Numbered from the stretch's first letter, positions 43,584 through 53,307 are shown. The stretch: DNA of 64,000 bases from Astrobacterium formosum (GCA_030848545.1 JAVDCA010000015.1:99423-163422); one strand, 5' to 3'. Translations and numbers: made by a program. The notes: a model not told the origin generated them from the letters alone.

Positions 43584-45155
43584 TCAAGGCCGGCCCCGCA
43601 GCGAGGCGAGTATGCCGGCCACGGAGACGACCCCGAGTACCTGCAGGGCCGTCACATAGACCGCCAGGCCGCCGATCACCAGGACCGCCAGGCTCGAAAG
43701 CCGTGCCAGCGACGAGCCGGTGATGTCGAACCAGCCGCCGAGGGCGCCGTGGCCGAAGAGGATTGCGCCGCCCATCAGCGCCGCGGCGCCGAGGAGGAGC
43801 GGTAATCTCCGTCGCGCCAGCCGGTCGAAGGCGAGCCAGCGGCGGCGCATCAGGATCGCGCCGAGCAGGGCGGCGCCGACCCAGCCGGAGCCCGCGATGG
43901 CTGCGGCGACGCCCACATGCCCGTAGGCTGGAAACAGCGCCAAGGCGCCGAAGGCGGCAGCGGCGAGGCCGCACAGGGCGGTGGTCATCGGTGTGCGCGT
44001 ATCCTCGTGGGCGAACGACACTGCCGCGAATACCTTTTCGATGACATGGCCGGGCAGGCCGGCCGACATGGCGGCGAGCGCCGCCGCCACCATGGCGGTG
44101 TCGTGCGCCGAGAAGGCGCCGCGCTGGAACAGGCCGCCGGCGATCGGCACAGCCAGGATCACGAAGGCGACCGCGGACGGCAGCGCCAGGCCGACCGCGA
44201 TTTCCAGCGCCCGCGACTGGGCCACCGCCACGTCGTCGCCGGCGCCGGTGCGCAGATGCGCGGCGATCATCGGCGCCATGACGCTGGCGACCACGATCGA
44301 CACCACGCCGAGCGGCAGTTCGTACAGCCTGTTGGCATAATAGAGCCAAGCCACGGCCGCCGGCGACGACGATGCCACCATGGCGCCCGCCATCAGGGTC
44401 AATTGCGGAATGCCGGCCGCGACCACGCCGGGCAGGGCCTGGCGCAGGAAGGGCACGATGTCGGCGGAAGGCGCCGGCCGGCCCGGCCGCTCGGCCGAGC
44501 GCAGCAGCGCGCCGCCCACCACGACGAGTTGCGCGATGCCGGCGGCGACGACGGCAAGCGACAGGAAAGCCCCGGCGGTGATCGGCAGGCCGTCCTGACG
44601 CACCACCACGAATACAACCGCCGTCACCAGGACGATGTTGAAGACCACGTTGCCGAAGGCGGCGGCTGCCACCCGTCCGGAGGCATTGAGCACCGAGGCC
44701 ACGACCGCCACCATGCCGGCGAGGACGATGTAGGGGATGCCGAGGCGCACGAACACGACCGCCCATTGGAAGCGCTCGCCGGCGGGATCGAAACCCGGTG
44801 CCAACAACCGCACGACGGTGGGCGCAAACAGGGCGGCGGCGAGCGCGACGACCAGGAGCGCGGCCGCAAGCGTCACGAAAGCGCCGGCGGCGAAGCGGCG
44901 GGCCGCCTCCGGCCCGCCGTCGTCGCGGATGCGCAGCCACGCGGGCACGAAGGCCGAGTTGAGCGCGCCTTCGGCCAGAAGACGGCGAAACAGGTTCGGA
45001 ATCTGCAGGGCGGCGAAGTATGCGTCGGCGAACACCCCGGCGCCGAGCGCAGCGGCGATGCCCATGTCGCGCGCAAAGGCGAGGAGGCGCGACAGCAGGG
45101 TGGCGCTGCCGACCGTGGTGACGTCGCGGGCAAGTGAATCGCGGGCGAGCGACAT
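43584..45155 (-). CDS. murJ: lipid II flippase MurJ
   Basis: A 523-residue MATE/MOP-superfamily membrane protein with about 14 hydrophobic segments, which flips lipid II for cell-wall synthesis. N-terminal family sequence: SATLLSRLLAFARDMGIAAA, then FADAYFAALQIPNLFRRLLAEG and ALNSAFVPAW. ATG 45155 gives the conserved N-terminus. ATG 45188, 11 codons upstream, has a better ribosome site (GAGAGG), but that is part of an adjacent palindromic repeat. Confidence 0.95.
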   Translation of the reverse strand: MSLARDSLARDVTTVGSATLLSRLLAFARDMGIAAALGAGVFADAYFAALQIPNLFRRLLAEGALNSAFVPAWLRIRDDGGPEAARRFAAGAFVTLAAALLVVALAAALFAPTVVRLLAPGFDPAGERFQWAVVFVRLGIPYIVLAGMVAVVASVLNASGRVAAAAFGNVVFNIVLVTAVVFVVVRQDGLPITAGAFLSLAVVAAGIAQLVVVGGALLRSAERPGRPAPSADIVPFLRQALPGVVAAGIPQLTLMAGAMVASSSPAAVAWLYYANRLYELPLGVVSIVVASVMAPMIAAHLRTGAGDDVAVAQSRALEIAVGLALPSAVAFVILAVPIAGGLFQRGAFSAHDTAMVAAALAAMSAGLPGHVIEKVFAAVSFAHEDTRTPMTTALCGLAAAAFGALALFPAYGHVGVAAAIAGSGWVGAALLGAILMRRRWLAFDRLARRRLPLLLGAAALMGGAILFGHGALGGWFDITGSSLARLSSLAVLVIGGLAVYVTALQVLGVVSVAGILASLRGRP

Positions 45156-45188
45156 GCGGCGATGAATTCCCGTTCCGATGCGCGGCAT

Positions 45189-45330
45189 CTTTACCTCTCC
45201 CGGCTCGTGGGGAGAGGTCGACGCGTGAAGCGCGTCGGGTGAGGGTGCATTGCGGTGGGCCCGGACTCGCGGGCGGTGCCCCTCACCGCGCCCCTCCGCG
45301 CAACCCGGGAAGGGAGAAGGCGGTCGCCGC
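45189..45330. repeat. compound palindromic element upstream of murJ
   Basis: Hairpin ACCTCTCCC/GGGAGAGGT (45193-45218), then CGACGCG/CGCGTCG (45219-45237), then the outer pair GGTGAGG...CCTCACC (about 45237-45290). It has the look of the dispersed 'CTCTCCC' element seen again at 63930-63955. It lies between divergent murJ and the kinase gene. Confidence 0.65.
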
Positions 45331-45454
45331 CGCCATCGCCTCGCCCGGCACCGGGCTTTTACGTCATCGGGTCGATCGACGCAAAACCGGTCTCCCCTTT
45401 TCGCCGCCGCACGCTATAGTGCGCGCCACTTCGAGGGGAGCCCAGCGAATATCC

Positions 45455-46456
45455 ATGACATCTGCCCGCTTTGACGTGCTCGGCATCGGCAACGCCATCG
45501 TCGACGTGATCGCCCGCACCGAGGACAAGTTCCTCGTCACCCACGACATGCGCAAGGGGACCATGGCGCTCATCGACGAGGAGCGCGCCACCAGGATCTA
45601 CGAGGCCATGGGGCCGGCGGTGGAAGTGTCCGGCGGCTCGGCGGCCAACACGGTCGTCGGCGTCGGCAGCTTCGGGGGCCGCGCCGCCTTCGTGGGCAAG
45701 GTCCGCGACGATGCGCTGGGTGACGTGTTCGCCCACGATATCCGTGCCGCCGGGGTGGCGTTCGAGACGCTGCCGGCCTTCGACGGCCCGTCGACGGCTC
45801 GCTGTTATATCCTGGTGACGCCCGATGGCGAGCGCACCATGAACACCTATCTGGGCGCCGCCCAGGACCTGCACCCCAACGACATCGACGAAGAGGCCGT
45901 CAAGGCGGCGGCGATCACCTATCTGGAAGGCTATCTGTGGGACCCCAAGCACGCCAAGTCGGCGTTCGTGAAGGCCGCCAAGGTCGCCCACTCCGCGTCG
46001 CGCATGGTGGCGCTGACGTTGTCGGATTCCTTCTGCGTCGACCGCTGGCGTGATGAGTTCATCGATCTCATGCGCACGCACACCGTCGATCTCCTGTTCG
46101 CCAATGCGGCCGAACTGCGAAGCCTCTACCAGACCGCCGATCTGGATTCCGCCGTTGCGGAGTTGCGCAAGGACGCCCGGCTCGCCGTGGTCACCATGAG
46201 CGCCGACGGTTGCCTGGTGGTGTCGGGCGAGCACGTCATTGCCGTGCCGGCGGCGCCGGTCGACAAGGTGGTCGATACCACCGGGGCCGGCGATCTGTTC
46301 GCGGCCGGATTCCTCCAAGGGCTCGCGCGCGGCGCCGACCACGAGACCGCGGCGCACCTGGGTGCGCTCGCCGCCTCGGAAGTGATCCAGCATATCGGCG
46401 CCCGCCCGGAGGTGCCGCTCGAGCAGCTTGCGGCACAACGCGGCGCGCGCGGCTGA
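45455..46456 (+). CDS. PfkB-family carbohydrate kinase, adenosine kinase-like
   Basis: A 333-residue ribokinase-fold kinase. Start FDVLGIGNAIVDVIA, substrate segment VSGGSAANTVVGVGSFGGR, and the C-terminal PfkB signature VDTTGAGDLFAAGFLQGLA with the catalytic Asp. The GGSAANT form and overall sequence are those of bacterial proteins annotated as adenosine kinase; other nucleoside or sugar substrates cannot be excluded. ATG 45455 fits the fold; the nearest GGGGAG is 14 bases away, rather far. Confidence 0.88.
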   Translation: MTSARFDVLGIGNAIVDVIARTEDKFLVTHDMRKGTMALIDEERATRIYEAMGPAVEVSGGSAANTVVGVGSFGGRAAFVGKVRDDALGDVFAHDIRAAGVAFETLPAFDGPSTARCYILVTPDGERTMNTYLGAAQDLHPNDIDEEAVKAAAITYLEGYLWDPKHAKSAFVKAAKVAHSASRMVALTLSDSFCVDRWRDEFIDLMRTHTVDLLFANAAELRSLYQTADLDSAVAELRKDARLAVVTMSADGCLVVSGEHVIAVPAAPVDKVVDTTGAGDLFAAGFLQGLARGADHETAAHLGALAASEVIQHIGARPEVPLEQLAAQRGARG

Positions 46457-46760
46457 GCGCGGGCGTCGCCGCCGGTATCACACGGCGGATAGGTATTCGT
46501 GCGGATGCGCCCGCGGCGAACCGTCGGCGCGGTGGTAATCGCGCGTCCTCCCGCCATTCGCATCGCGCGCAATTTTTCTCCGCGCCATGCGGGCTCGTGT
46601 GCCGCGCCCGATCGTCGTCGGCATCGCCGCGCGAGCGGTAATGCGGCCACGCATACCGTCGCAAACGGGGCTGGACAGGACGGAAAATTTGTCACGGCGC
46701 AATGAAGAGAAGCGAATCACCGCGTTACTTCGCGCATAGGTTCATGGAAAGCGATTCGCA
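46457..46760. other. 304-bp spacer
   Basis: A CCGCCG/CGGCGG hairpin just past the kinase stop (about 46470-46490) may terminate that gene. AT-rich patches at about 46564-46585 and 46680-46745 are candidate promoters for the rightward genes. No further gene seen. Confidence 0.4.
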
Positions 46761-47051
46761 ATGCCGAAAACCGCAAGACCTCGTGGCCGTGCCGCGCTGA
46801 CCGCCGTCGCCCTCGTGCCGCGCCAGCACGCCGCGCCCGCGTCGGGTGCCGAGCTTGCGTCGGTACCGTCGCGGCCGAGTTCTGGTCGTGCCGGCGCGCC
46901 GTCGCGCGGGCGTGCGCGCGTGGCCGTGCTCGCCTTCCTGCTCGGCTTTGCGGCCTGCTATGTCGTGCTCAAATACCCCGAGGGTCCGGACCATGATCCG
47001 CAGGCGGGGGTGAGCGCGCCGTCACCGAGCGGCCTGTCGCCGGCACGATGA
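46761..47051 (+). CDS. small single-span membrane protein (hypothetical)
   Basis: A possible 96-residue protein with a basic Ala/Pro/Arg-rich N-terminus (1-52) and one clear hydrophobic segment (VAVLAFLLGFAACYVVLKY, about 53-71), then a short polar tail. The ribosome site is weak (GGAAAG, 11 bases off). No family recognised. It precedes the coiled-coil membrane protein at 47160 in the same direction, so it may belong to that group. It could also be a chance frame. Confidence 0.35.
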   Translation: MPKTARPRGRAALTAVALVPRQHAAPASGAELASVPSRPSSGRAGAPSRGRARVAVLAFLLGFAACYVVLKYPEGPDHDPQAGVSAPSPSGLSPAR

Positions 47052-47159
47052 CTCAGGCGAGGCGAAATCACGCCGTTCGACAACCGAAACTCCGCAAAGT
47101 AACCGTTTGGTAAGCAAAAGTGGTTAGCGATTGGTGAAGCACCAATTGCGGAGACCACC

Positions 47160-47993
47160 ATGGCCCAGCGGAACGACAGCCCGCACGAAGAGCATTCGAC
47201 CGGCAACGGTACCGAAGGCTCCGCGTCCGGCAACGACGGCATCCGGCGCATCGAGGCGCCACGGCTGGTCCCGGCGCAGGACGAAGGACGCGAACTCACC
47301 GCCGACGTGGTGACGGTGCGGTTCGAGGACGCCGCCCGCGAATCCGGTTACTCCGCCGCCGCCGACGGCAAGCCGGCGGCCGCCACCTACGAGCGTACGC
47401 GACGCTTCATCCCGCTCGTCGCCGCCGTCGCCATCGCGGCCGCGGTCGGCGCCGTCACGGGCGCACTGACCACATCGGCGCTGTCCCGCTTCTCCGAGGG
47501 GGCGAGCGTCACCGCGACGCTGCGCGACGACGGGCGTCGCCTCGAAGAGACGATGATGCGGATCGGCCGCGATCTCGCGGCCCTCAAGGCCAATGTGGAC
47601 GGCTCGACGAAAGCCTCCGCCACCCAGATGGCGCGCCTCAACGAGCGCCTGGAGAAGACCGACAAGGCTCAGACCGAGGCGACTGCCAAGGTCGCCAAGC
47701 TCGCCGACACGCTGGAACGCAGCGCCGCCGATCGCACCGTCACGGGTTCGATAGCGACCGCGGTTCCACCCGTGCCGCCGCTGCCGGCGGCGGCACCCGC
47801 GCAGCCTTCCGTCGTCGACGGCTGGGTCCTGCGCAGCGTGCAGAACGGCACCGCCCTCATCCAGGGCCGCATCGGTCTCGTCGAGGTGGAACCGGGCGAC
47901 AGCCTGCCGGGCCTCGGCCGCATCGAGACCTTCCGCCGCCAGGACGGCCGCTGGGTCGTGGTGACCAGCCGCGGCCTGATCGTGCCGCGCTGA
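47160..47993 (+). CDS. inner-membrane coiled-coil protein with HR/PilP-like C-terminal domain
   Basis: A 277-residue protein. An acidic, disordered N-terminus (1-80) is followed by one transmembrane helix (FIPLVAAVAIAAAVGAVTGA, about 83-102), a helical coiled coil (about 115-190), a Pro/Ala linker, and a compact beta-rich end: VVDGWVLRSVQNGTALIQGR, then VEVEPGDSLPGLGRIETFRR and WVVVTSRGLIVPR. That end resembles the small beta domain of PilP/GspC proteins (inference) and is recognisable in rhizobial hypothetical proteins. ATG 47160 has GGAG at six bases. The next gene encodes a protein of the same architecture. Confidence 0.8.
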   Translation: MAQRNDSPHEEHSTGNGTEGSASGNDGIRRIEAPRLVPAQDEGRELTADVVTVRFEDAARESGYSAAADGKPAAATYERTRRFIPLVAAVAIAAAVGAVTGALTTSALSRFSEGASVTATLRDDGRRLEETMMRIGRDLAALKANVDGSTKASATQMARLNERLEKTDKAQTEATAKVAKLADTLERSAADRTVTGSIATAVPPVPPLPAAAPAQPSVVDGWVLRSVQNGTALIQGRIGLVEVEPGDSLPGLGRIETFRRQDGRWVVVTSRGLIVPR

Positions 47994-48098
47994 GGCGGCC
48001 GTTCCTCCGACCAGTTCTTTTGCCGACCAGACAGCATTCGACCCGAGCGCCCCCGACCCGAGCCGGTACCGAACCGAACCCTTCTTCAGGATCATCCC

Positions 48099-49079
48099 AT
48101 GAGCTCGCAGGTCTCCTCCGATTCGAAGGCGTCCGACATGGAATGCCGGTTGCCGCCGCACTTCACGCCGCGGCCGAAGCAGGACCCGGTCGGCATGTCG
48201 GCTTTGTTCGTCGCCGTCACCGTGGTGTGCGCCCTCGGCGCCAGTTCCATCCTGATCTCGACCCGCGACGGCGGCAGCGGCATCGCCGGTGCGCTCGACA
48301 ATCTGGTCGCCGCGGTGAGCCGGATCGGCGCGCCCGCGGACACGTCCGATCATACGGGCAGCATCGCGGCCCCTCGTTCTGAGACGCGTCCGGCGGCGGC
48401 CGATACGGGAGCGCTCGCGTCGGTGCTGCACGCCAGCGCCCAGGAGGCGAGCGAAGAGATCGCCCGTATGGGCGACGACATCGCCGATCTCAGAAGCGCG
48501 GTCGCGGCGGTCAAGAAGGATGTCTCGTCGGTCCAGAGCCTGATGGCGGTGTCGCAGACGAGTGCGGCCGACGCCGCCGAAGCGGCTGCCGAGTTGGCCG
48601 TCAACGCCGCCGTCGCGCCCATCAAGACCGACATCAAGGATCTCGCCGCGAGGCTTTCGGCCACCCGCGACGACCTCACGTCCGGGCTTGCGGCGACCAT
48701 GGACGGGCTCGCCGCCGTACAGTCGGCCAACCAGCACATGATGGCATCCGTCGATCAGATGACATCGTCGCATCTACGCGACATCGAAGCCATCAACCGG
48801 CGGATCGGCAAGGTGGAGGACGTGATTTCGCTCCGCGCCGACATGACCTCCGCGATCCCGACGCGCTCGATCGCGCCGTTGCCGAAAAGGCGCGCGCTCC
48901 GCCGGCAGGGTTGGACCGCCGAGGAAACCTCGCCCGGCCTTTATCTCATCAAGGGGCCGACCGCGAGCTACGAAGTTCGGGACGGCGATGTCATCCCGGG
49001 CATCGGCCGGGTCGAAGTGGTGCGCACCGCCGACGGCAAAGTGCGTCTCCTGACCGGCAAGGACGCCGCGCGGCGATAG
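48099..49079 (+). CDS. second coiled-coil membrane protein with the same C-terminal domain
   Basis: A 326-residue paralogue-like partner of the preceding protein. A short N-terminus is followed by one transmembrane helix (MSALFVAVTVVCALGASSIL, about 34-53), then a long Ala-rich helical/coiled-coil region (about 105-255) and a C-terminal domain. The last is RRQGWTAEETSPGLYLIKGP, then YEVRDGDVIPGIGRVEVVRT and VRLLTGKDAARR, alignable with the end of the 47160 product. ATG 48099 follows AGGA. A 105-bp gap separates the two genes, so they are probably co-transcribed. Function unknown. Confidence 0.8.
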   Translation: MSSQVSSDSKASDMECRLPPHFTPRPKQDPVGMSALFVAVTVVCALGASSILISTRDGGSGIAGALDNLVAAVSRIGAPADTSDHTGSIAAPRSETRPAAADTGALASVLHASAQEASEEIARMGDDIADLRSAVAAVKKDVSSVQSLMAVSQTSAADAAEAAAELAVNAAVAPIKTDIKDLAARLSATRDDLTSGLAATMDGLAAVQSANQHMMASVDQMTSSHLRDIEAINRRIGKVEDVISLRADMTSAIPTRSIAPLPKRRALRRQGWTAEETSPGLYLIKGPTASYEVRDGDVIPGIGRVEVVRTADGKVRLLTGKDAARR

Positions 49080-49448
49080 CCTATGGGCGCAGCCGGGCGC
49101 TATTCCGGTCGCGCCGCCCCCCGGATCGCTTCGCTCGCGATGACGGCACAGAACCGCCATTGCGAGTTGGCTTCCGGCCTTAGGCCGGCCCACTTGAATG
49201 AAAGCAGTCGAGTACTCGGACTGTTCCCTCCCCCTTGCAGGGGGAGGGAACCGTGGGCGAGTTCATGGTCTCCCACTTACCTAGGGCGTGACGCCGGCGG
49301 CGCAATTCCGGGCCGCCCGGAGACGCGTTTCGATTGCGACTCGATCCCCTTTGAACAACCACATGTGAATTGAGCCCCTGCGCGATCTTTCCCAAGCTGG
49401 CACCGTCATTGCCTTCATGACAGCCGGCCGGATCTCGAGGAGCCGCAC
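49080..49448. other. 369-bp spacer with two repeat elements
   Basis: It contains the dispersed element CCGGATCGCTTCGCTCGCGA (49121-49146), a perfect 13-bp hairpin at 49223-49251, and the promoter region of the exported hydrolase gene. No gene supported. Confidence 0.55.
49223..49251. repeat. perfect 13-bp palindrome of the CCTCCCCC family
   Basis: GTTCCCTCCCCCT and AGGGGGAGGGAAC flank a TGC loop. It is the same family as the copies in ybeY. It could also end transcription from the 48099 gene, though no U tract follows. Confidence 0.75.
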
Positions 49449-50303
49449 ATGCACCGCCCCCCGTCGGTATCCCCTGCGCTCGGCGCATGCGCGGCCCTGG
49501 CCGTGCTCGCCTTCGTGACGGCGGCGAACGCGCAGCCGGCGGCGCCGCGGCCTGTCGAACGCGCCGAAGCTGAAAGCTGCCCAGGGCTGATCGCGGCGCG
49601 TCCCAGGCCGATTCCCGCCGCCTTCAAGACCGCGCTCGCCGGCGACCAGGTGCGCATCACCTATGCGGGTCACTCCACCTTCCTGATCGAGAGCCCGCAG
49701 CTCGTGCGCGTCGCAACCGACTACAACGACTATGTCAAGCCGCCCGTCATGCCCGATATCGTCACCATGAACCGGGCCCACTCGACCCACTATACGGACC
49801 GGCCGGAGGCCTCGATCACCCATGTGCTGCGCGGCTGGCGCGACGACGGCGCGCCGGCCGGCCACGACGTCACCTTGAAGGACGTGCGCGTGCGCAGCGT
49901 CGCCACCAATATCCGCGACTGGGCCGGCGGCGGCACCGCCCGCCACGGCAACTCGATCTTCGTGTTCGAGGTCGCCAACCTGTGCATCGCCCATCTGGGC
50001 CACCTGCATCATACACTCAACCCGCAGCAGCTCGCCGAGATCGGCAAGGTCGACGTGGTGCTGTTCCCCGTGGACGGCACCGTCACCCTCGATCTCGACG
50101 GCATGGTCGAGGTCCTGGAAGCCCTGAAGGCGCAGGTGATGATCCCGATGCACTATTTCAGCGCCTACACGCTCGACCGTTTCCTCGCGCGGGTGCGCGA
50201 ACGCTATCCGGTCGATCATGCCGAAACGCCGTCGCTTCTTTTGTCGAAAGCGATGTTGCCGGCGAGCCCGAAATTCGTGGTGCTGTCGGGGCGATCGATG
50301 TGA
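49449..50303 (+). CDS. exported metallo-beta-lactamase-fold hydrolase (UlaG-like)
   Basis: A 284-residue protein with a signal peptide (MHRPPSVSPALGACAALAVL... ANAQ) and an MBL fold of the Lactamase_B_3/UlaG class. Visible parts are VRITYAGHSTFLIES, DIVTMNRAHSTHYTDRP in place of the usual HxHxDH loop, CIAHLGHLHHTLN (metal-site His) and VMIPMHYFSAYTL (a late His). The substitution of the HxHxDH motif by SHxTHY-like sequence is normal for this subgroup. Substrate unknown. ATG 49449 follows GAGGAG at seven bases. Confidence 0.85.
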   Translation: MHRPPSVSPALGACAALAVLAFVTAANAQPAAPRPVERAEAESCPGLIAARPRPIPAAFKTALAGDQVRITYAGHSTFLIESPQLVRVATDYNDYVKPPVMPDIVTMNRAHSTHYTDRPEASITHVLRGWRDDGAPAGHDVTLKDVRVRSVATNIRDWAGGGTARHGNSIFVFEVANLCIAHLGHLHHTLNPQQLAEIGKVDVVLFPVDGTVTLDLDGMVEVLEALKAQVMIPMHYFSAYTLDRFLARVRERYPVDHAETPSLLLSKAMLPASPKFVVLSGRSM

Positions 50304-50317
50304 CGGGGCACCGCCGC

Positions 50318-51286
50318 TCACTGCCGCAGCAGGGCGCTGACCCAGTAGCAGACCCCTTTCTGGCGCGGGAAACGGAAGTTCGACGGCGTGTCGCCGACGA
50401 AATCGGCGAAGCCGAAGCGGACCCGGAATCCGGTGATGCCGGCGGCGCCGGTCTTGCCGAGCCTGGCGACGCCGACGGCTTCGCTCCAGGCGTGCGTCGC
50501 TTCCGTGGCGGCGTCGATGATGGAGAACGTATAGGCGCCGCGATAGAGGGTCAGCGAGCCGTCGCGCAGGCCGTCGAGGGCGTCCTTGGAGCGCAACAGG
50601 ATCACCGAGGTGCCGATCTCTCCGACCGAGGCCGCGATCCAGGGTTGATAGTTCTTGACCGGCGACAACAGTGGCAAAATGACGAAGTACAGGCCGTCGG
50701 GATTGCGTGCCGCCTCGACGTCGCAGTCGTCCAGGGCCTTCTGGATGGTGGGCAGGTCGGCCGATCCGTCGGCGCCGGGCATGCGCACCAGGACCGGCGT
50801 GGTGTCCGCATCGACCGCCGTGGCGGTCGGCCCGGCCGGTGCCGGCTCACGGTGGAACATATGCCGCGACAGGCTCAGGGCGCCGACGAGCAGCACCGCC
50901 AGGACCGCGGCGCTGACGATGATCAAAGCCATGGACCCGAGCCGCCAGCGTCGTGGCGCCGGCTCAAGGGCAACGGGCTCGTCCCACTCGCCTGCCGGCA
51001 CGATGTCATCGGGGCGCGGCGGCGGACGGTCGGTCGCGGCGGGCCGCCGGTGCCGGTTCGCCAGGACCTGCAGGGCGTCCAGAACCTCGCCGATCGGCAC
51101 CTGCGGCATGTCCACCTGCGGCATATCCACCTGGGGCATGTCCACTTGCGGCTTGTCCACCTGCGGCATGTCCGCTTGCGACATGTCGGGCAGCGGGCCA
51201 AAGCGATGCTGCCGCGATGACGGCGCAGCGTCACCGCGGGTGGCCTGATCGGGTGGACTTCCCCGGCGCCGGGGCGGTCGATCCAT
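50318..51286 (-). CDS. membrane protein with MPQVD pentapeptide repeats (hypothetical)
   Basis: A 322-residue protein of unknown function. The N-terminus is a cytoplasmic, basic and Pro-rich stretch with about six tandem five-residue units of the form MPQVD (about residues 34-63), then one transmembrane helix (MALIIVSAAVLAVLLVGALS, about 140-160) and a C-terminal globular domain outside with two Cys, ending in GVCYWVSALLRQ. ATG 51286 follows GGGAG at five bases. It converges with the exported hydrolase gene (14-bp gap between stops). Confidence 0.7.
   Translation of the reverse strand: MDRPPRRRGSPPDQATRGDAAPSSRQHRFGPLPDMSQADMPQVDKPQVDMPQVDMPQVDMPQVPIGEVLDALQVLANRHRRPAATDRPPPRPDDIVPAGEWDEPVALEPAPRRWRLGSMALIIVSAAVLAVLLVGALSLSRHMFHREPAPAGPTATAVDADTTPVLVRMPGADGSADLPTIQKALDDCDVEAARNPDGLYFVILPLLSPVKNYQPWIAASVGEIGTSVILLRSKDALDGLRDGSLTLYRGAYTFSIIDAATEATHAWSEAVGVARLGKTGAAGITGFRVRFGFADFVGDTPSNFRFPRQKGVCYWVSALLRQ
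51108..51187. repeat. 15-bp in-frame tandem repeats
   Basis: Five to six imperfect copies of a 15-bp unit (CACCTGCGGCATGTC on the plus strand) encode PQVDM/PQVDK/SQADM in the 50318-51286 protein. A likely site of copy-number variation. Confidence 0.85.
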
Positions 51287-51483
51287 GACGACTCCCTGCC
51301 TGGACGTCACTCCGCCGGCGGCGGCGGAAAAAGAGGTCGAGAGACACAGGTACGCCTGCGTCTTTCATGTCCCATGAATATGATTTCATCATCACGGAAG
51401 CGCCAGAGCCAATTGGCGCCAGGCGTGTCCCGCCCGTCGCCCTTCCGCATCGGCATGTGACCCCGACCGGCAAGCAAAGACGA

Positions 51484-51513
51484 TGCGGCCCGACGCCGTG
51501 GCATCGGGCCGCA
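51484..51513 (-). terminator. hairpin downstream of the chemoreceptor gene
   Basis: A perfect 10-bp stem TGCGGCCCGA/TCGGGCCGCA with a ten-base loop that can itself pair. On the minus strand it is followed by TCGTCTTTG. It lies about 45 bp past the chemoreceptor stop. Confidence 0.6.
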
Positions 51514-51558
51514 CTTTCGGTTCTCCGGGAAAGGCGGTTGGCGCGCCGGCGGGTCCGC

Positions 51559-53307
51559 CTAGGCGGCGCGTACGGTGACGAGGAACTTGTCCACCTCGGT
51601 GCGCAGGAATGTGCTCTCCTTGGCGAGCGATTGCGCCGAGGCGAGCACCTGGGTCGAGGCCGAACCGGTCTCGGCGGCGCCGCGATTGACGTCGGTGATG
51701 TTGGTGGCGACCTGGGAGGTGCCGGTCGCGGCCTGCTGGACATTGCGGGCGATCTCTTGGGTCGCCGCCCCCTGTTCCTCGACCGCGGCCGCGATGGTCG
51801 ACGAGATCTCGGATATCCGGCCAATGGTGCCGCCGATCTCCTTGATGGCGGTGACCGCCAGATTGGTCTCCGACTGCATGCCGGCGATCTGGGAGGAGAT
51901 TTCGTCGGTTGCCTTGGCGGTCTGGGAGGCGAGCGCCTTGACCTCCTGGGCGACGACCGCGAAGCCCTTGCCGGCCTCGCCGGCGCGGGCCGCTTCGATG
52001 GTGGCATTCAACGCGAGGAGGTTGGTCTGCTCGGCGACCGCGGTGATCAGCTTGACGACGTCGCCGATACGGTTCGCCGCCTGGGAGAGGGCGTTGATGC
52101 GGGCGTCGGTCTTCTGGGCCTGCTCGACGGCGGCGTGGGCGATGCGGCTGGATTCCTGCACCTGCCGGCTGATCTCCGACACCGAAGACGACATCTCGTC
52201 GGTGGAGGCGGCGACCGAGTGGACGTTGGAGGAGGCCTGCTCGGAGGCGGCCGCCACCATACCGGCGAGTTGCTGGGTGGTGTCGGCGGTCTTGGTCAGG
52301 GTGGTCGCGGCGGCTTCCAGTTCGGTCGAGGCGGACGACACGGTGTCGACGATGTTTCCGATCGCCTTTTCGAAGGAGTTTGCGAGGGCGTGCATGGCCG
52401 CCTTGCGCTCGGCGGCGGCCTTTTCTTCGGCGGCCTTCTGCTGGGCGAGTTCGCGCTCCTCGGCGGTCTTCTTCTCGGCGGCGGCGCGCGCTTCGGCTTC
52501 CTTCTGCTCAGCCTCGAGGCGGCGGTTGGCGATCATGTTGTCGCGGAAGACGCGCACGGTCGCGGCCATGTGGCCGATCTCATCCTTGCGTCCCGCATAG
52601 GGAATCTCGGCGTCGGTGTTGCCGCCGGCGAGGACGCCCATGGATCGAGTGATGTGTCCGATCGGGCGGGCGACCCCATAGAAGCTGAACAGGGCGGAAC
52701 CGGCCGAGATCGCGATGCCGATCGCCAGCATCACGAAGGTGATCAGGCGCGTGGCCGAGTAGTTGGCGGCGGCGTTCGCAACGGCCTGCTCGGAGCCTTT
52801 CACGTTGATGTCGACGAGCTGCCGTCCGTTTTTGGCCAGCAAGTCGGAGAGTTCGCTGCTGCGGCCGTTGAACAGCTCCGCGGCCTTCTCGTTCTCGTTC
52901 TTGCGCGAGGCCGCGATCAATTCGCGGTGGACCTTGAGAAAGTCCTCCCAGTGCTTCACGAAGGTCCTGTAGAGGGCGCGCTCCTCCTCGGAGGAGATGA
53001 GCGGTTCGTACCGCTTGCGCTGGGTCTCGAACTGACCGGTCAGCGTCTCCAGCTCTTTCTCGTATTTGGCCATGGAGGCATCGTCGGTGGAGAAGACGTG
53101 CTTGGCCTCGACGGCGGAGATGCGGGCCAAGCTCGTATTCATGGCGCGTACGACGTTGACCGATGGCAGCCAGTTGCCCCCGAGATCGACGGCGCTGTCG
53201 TTGACCGCCGAAATCTTGTTGATTGCCAGGAAGCCTTGACCGGTGATGACGGCCATCATCAGGACCGACAGACCAATCATCAGGGATCGGATCGAAAGGC
53301 CGAACAT
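51559..53307 (-). CDS. methyl-accepting chemotaxis protein
   Basis: A 582-residue transmembrane chemoreceptor. TM1 is at about 7-28, a four-helix-bundle periplasmic sensor spans about 30-185, TM2 is at about 190-212, a HAMP domain follows ([19 protein letters not shown]), then an Ala/Glu/Lys-rich helix and the signalling domain, with the conserved hairpin tip in [23 protein letters not shown] 53307 has GGAG at eight bases. It carries no C-terminal CheR-binding pentapeptide; it ends LVTVRAA. It is divergent from the FIST gene. Ligand unknown. Confidence 0.95.
   Translation of the reverse strand: MFGLSIRSLMIGLSVLMMAVITGQGFLAINKISAVNDSAVDLGGNWLPSVNVVRAMNTSLARISAVEAKHVFSTDDASMAKYEKELETLTGQFETQRKRYEPLISSEEERALYRTFVKHWEDFLKVHRELIAASRKNENEKAAELFNGRSSELSDLLAKNGRQLVDINVKGSEQAVANAAANYSATRLITFVMLAIGIAISAGSALFSFYGVARPIGHITRSMGVLAGGNTDAEIPYAGRKDEIGHMAATVRVFRDNMIANRRLEAEQKEAEARAAAEKKTAEERELAQQKAAEEKAAAERKAAMHALANSFEKAIGNIVDTVSSASTELEAAATTLTKTADTTQQLAGMVAAASEQASSNVHSVAASTDEMSSSVSEISRQVQESSRIAHAAVEQAQKTDARINALSQAANRIGDVVKLITAVAEQTNLLALNATIEAARAGEAGKGFAVVAQEVKALASQTAKATDEISSQIAGMQSETNLAVTAIKEIGGTIGRISEISSTIAAAVEEQGAATQEIARNVQQAATGTSQVATNITDVNRGAAETGSASTQVLASAQSLAKESTFLRTEVDKFLVTVRAA

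Noticed and set aside
45134..45454. In-frame upstream extension of the PfkB kinase
   Set aside because: It runs through the palindromic element upstream of murJ; the kinase fold begins at 45455.
51101..51190. Regular repeats resembling a small CRISPR
   Set aside because: The units are 15 bp, in frame and without spacers; they encode MPQVD repeats.
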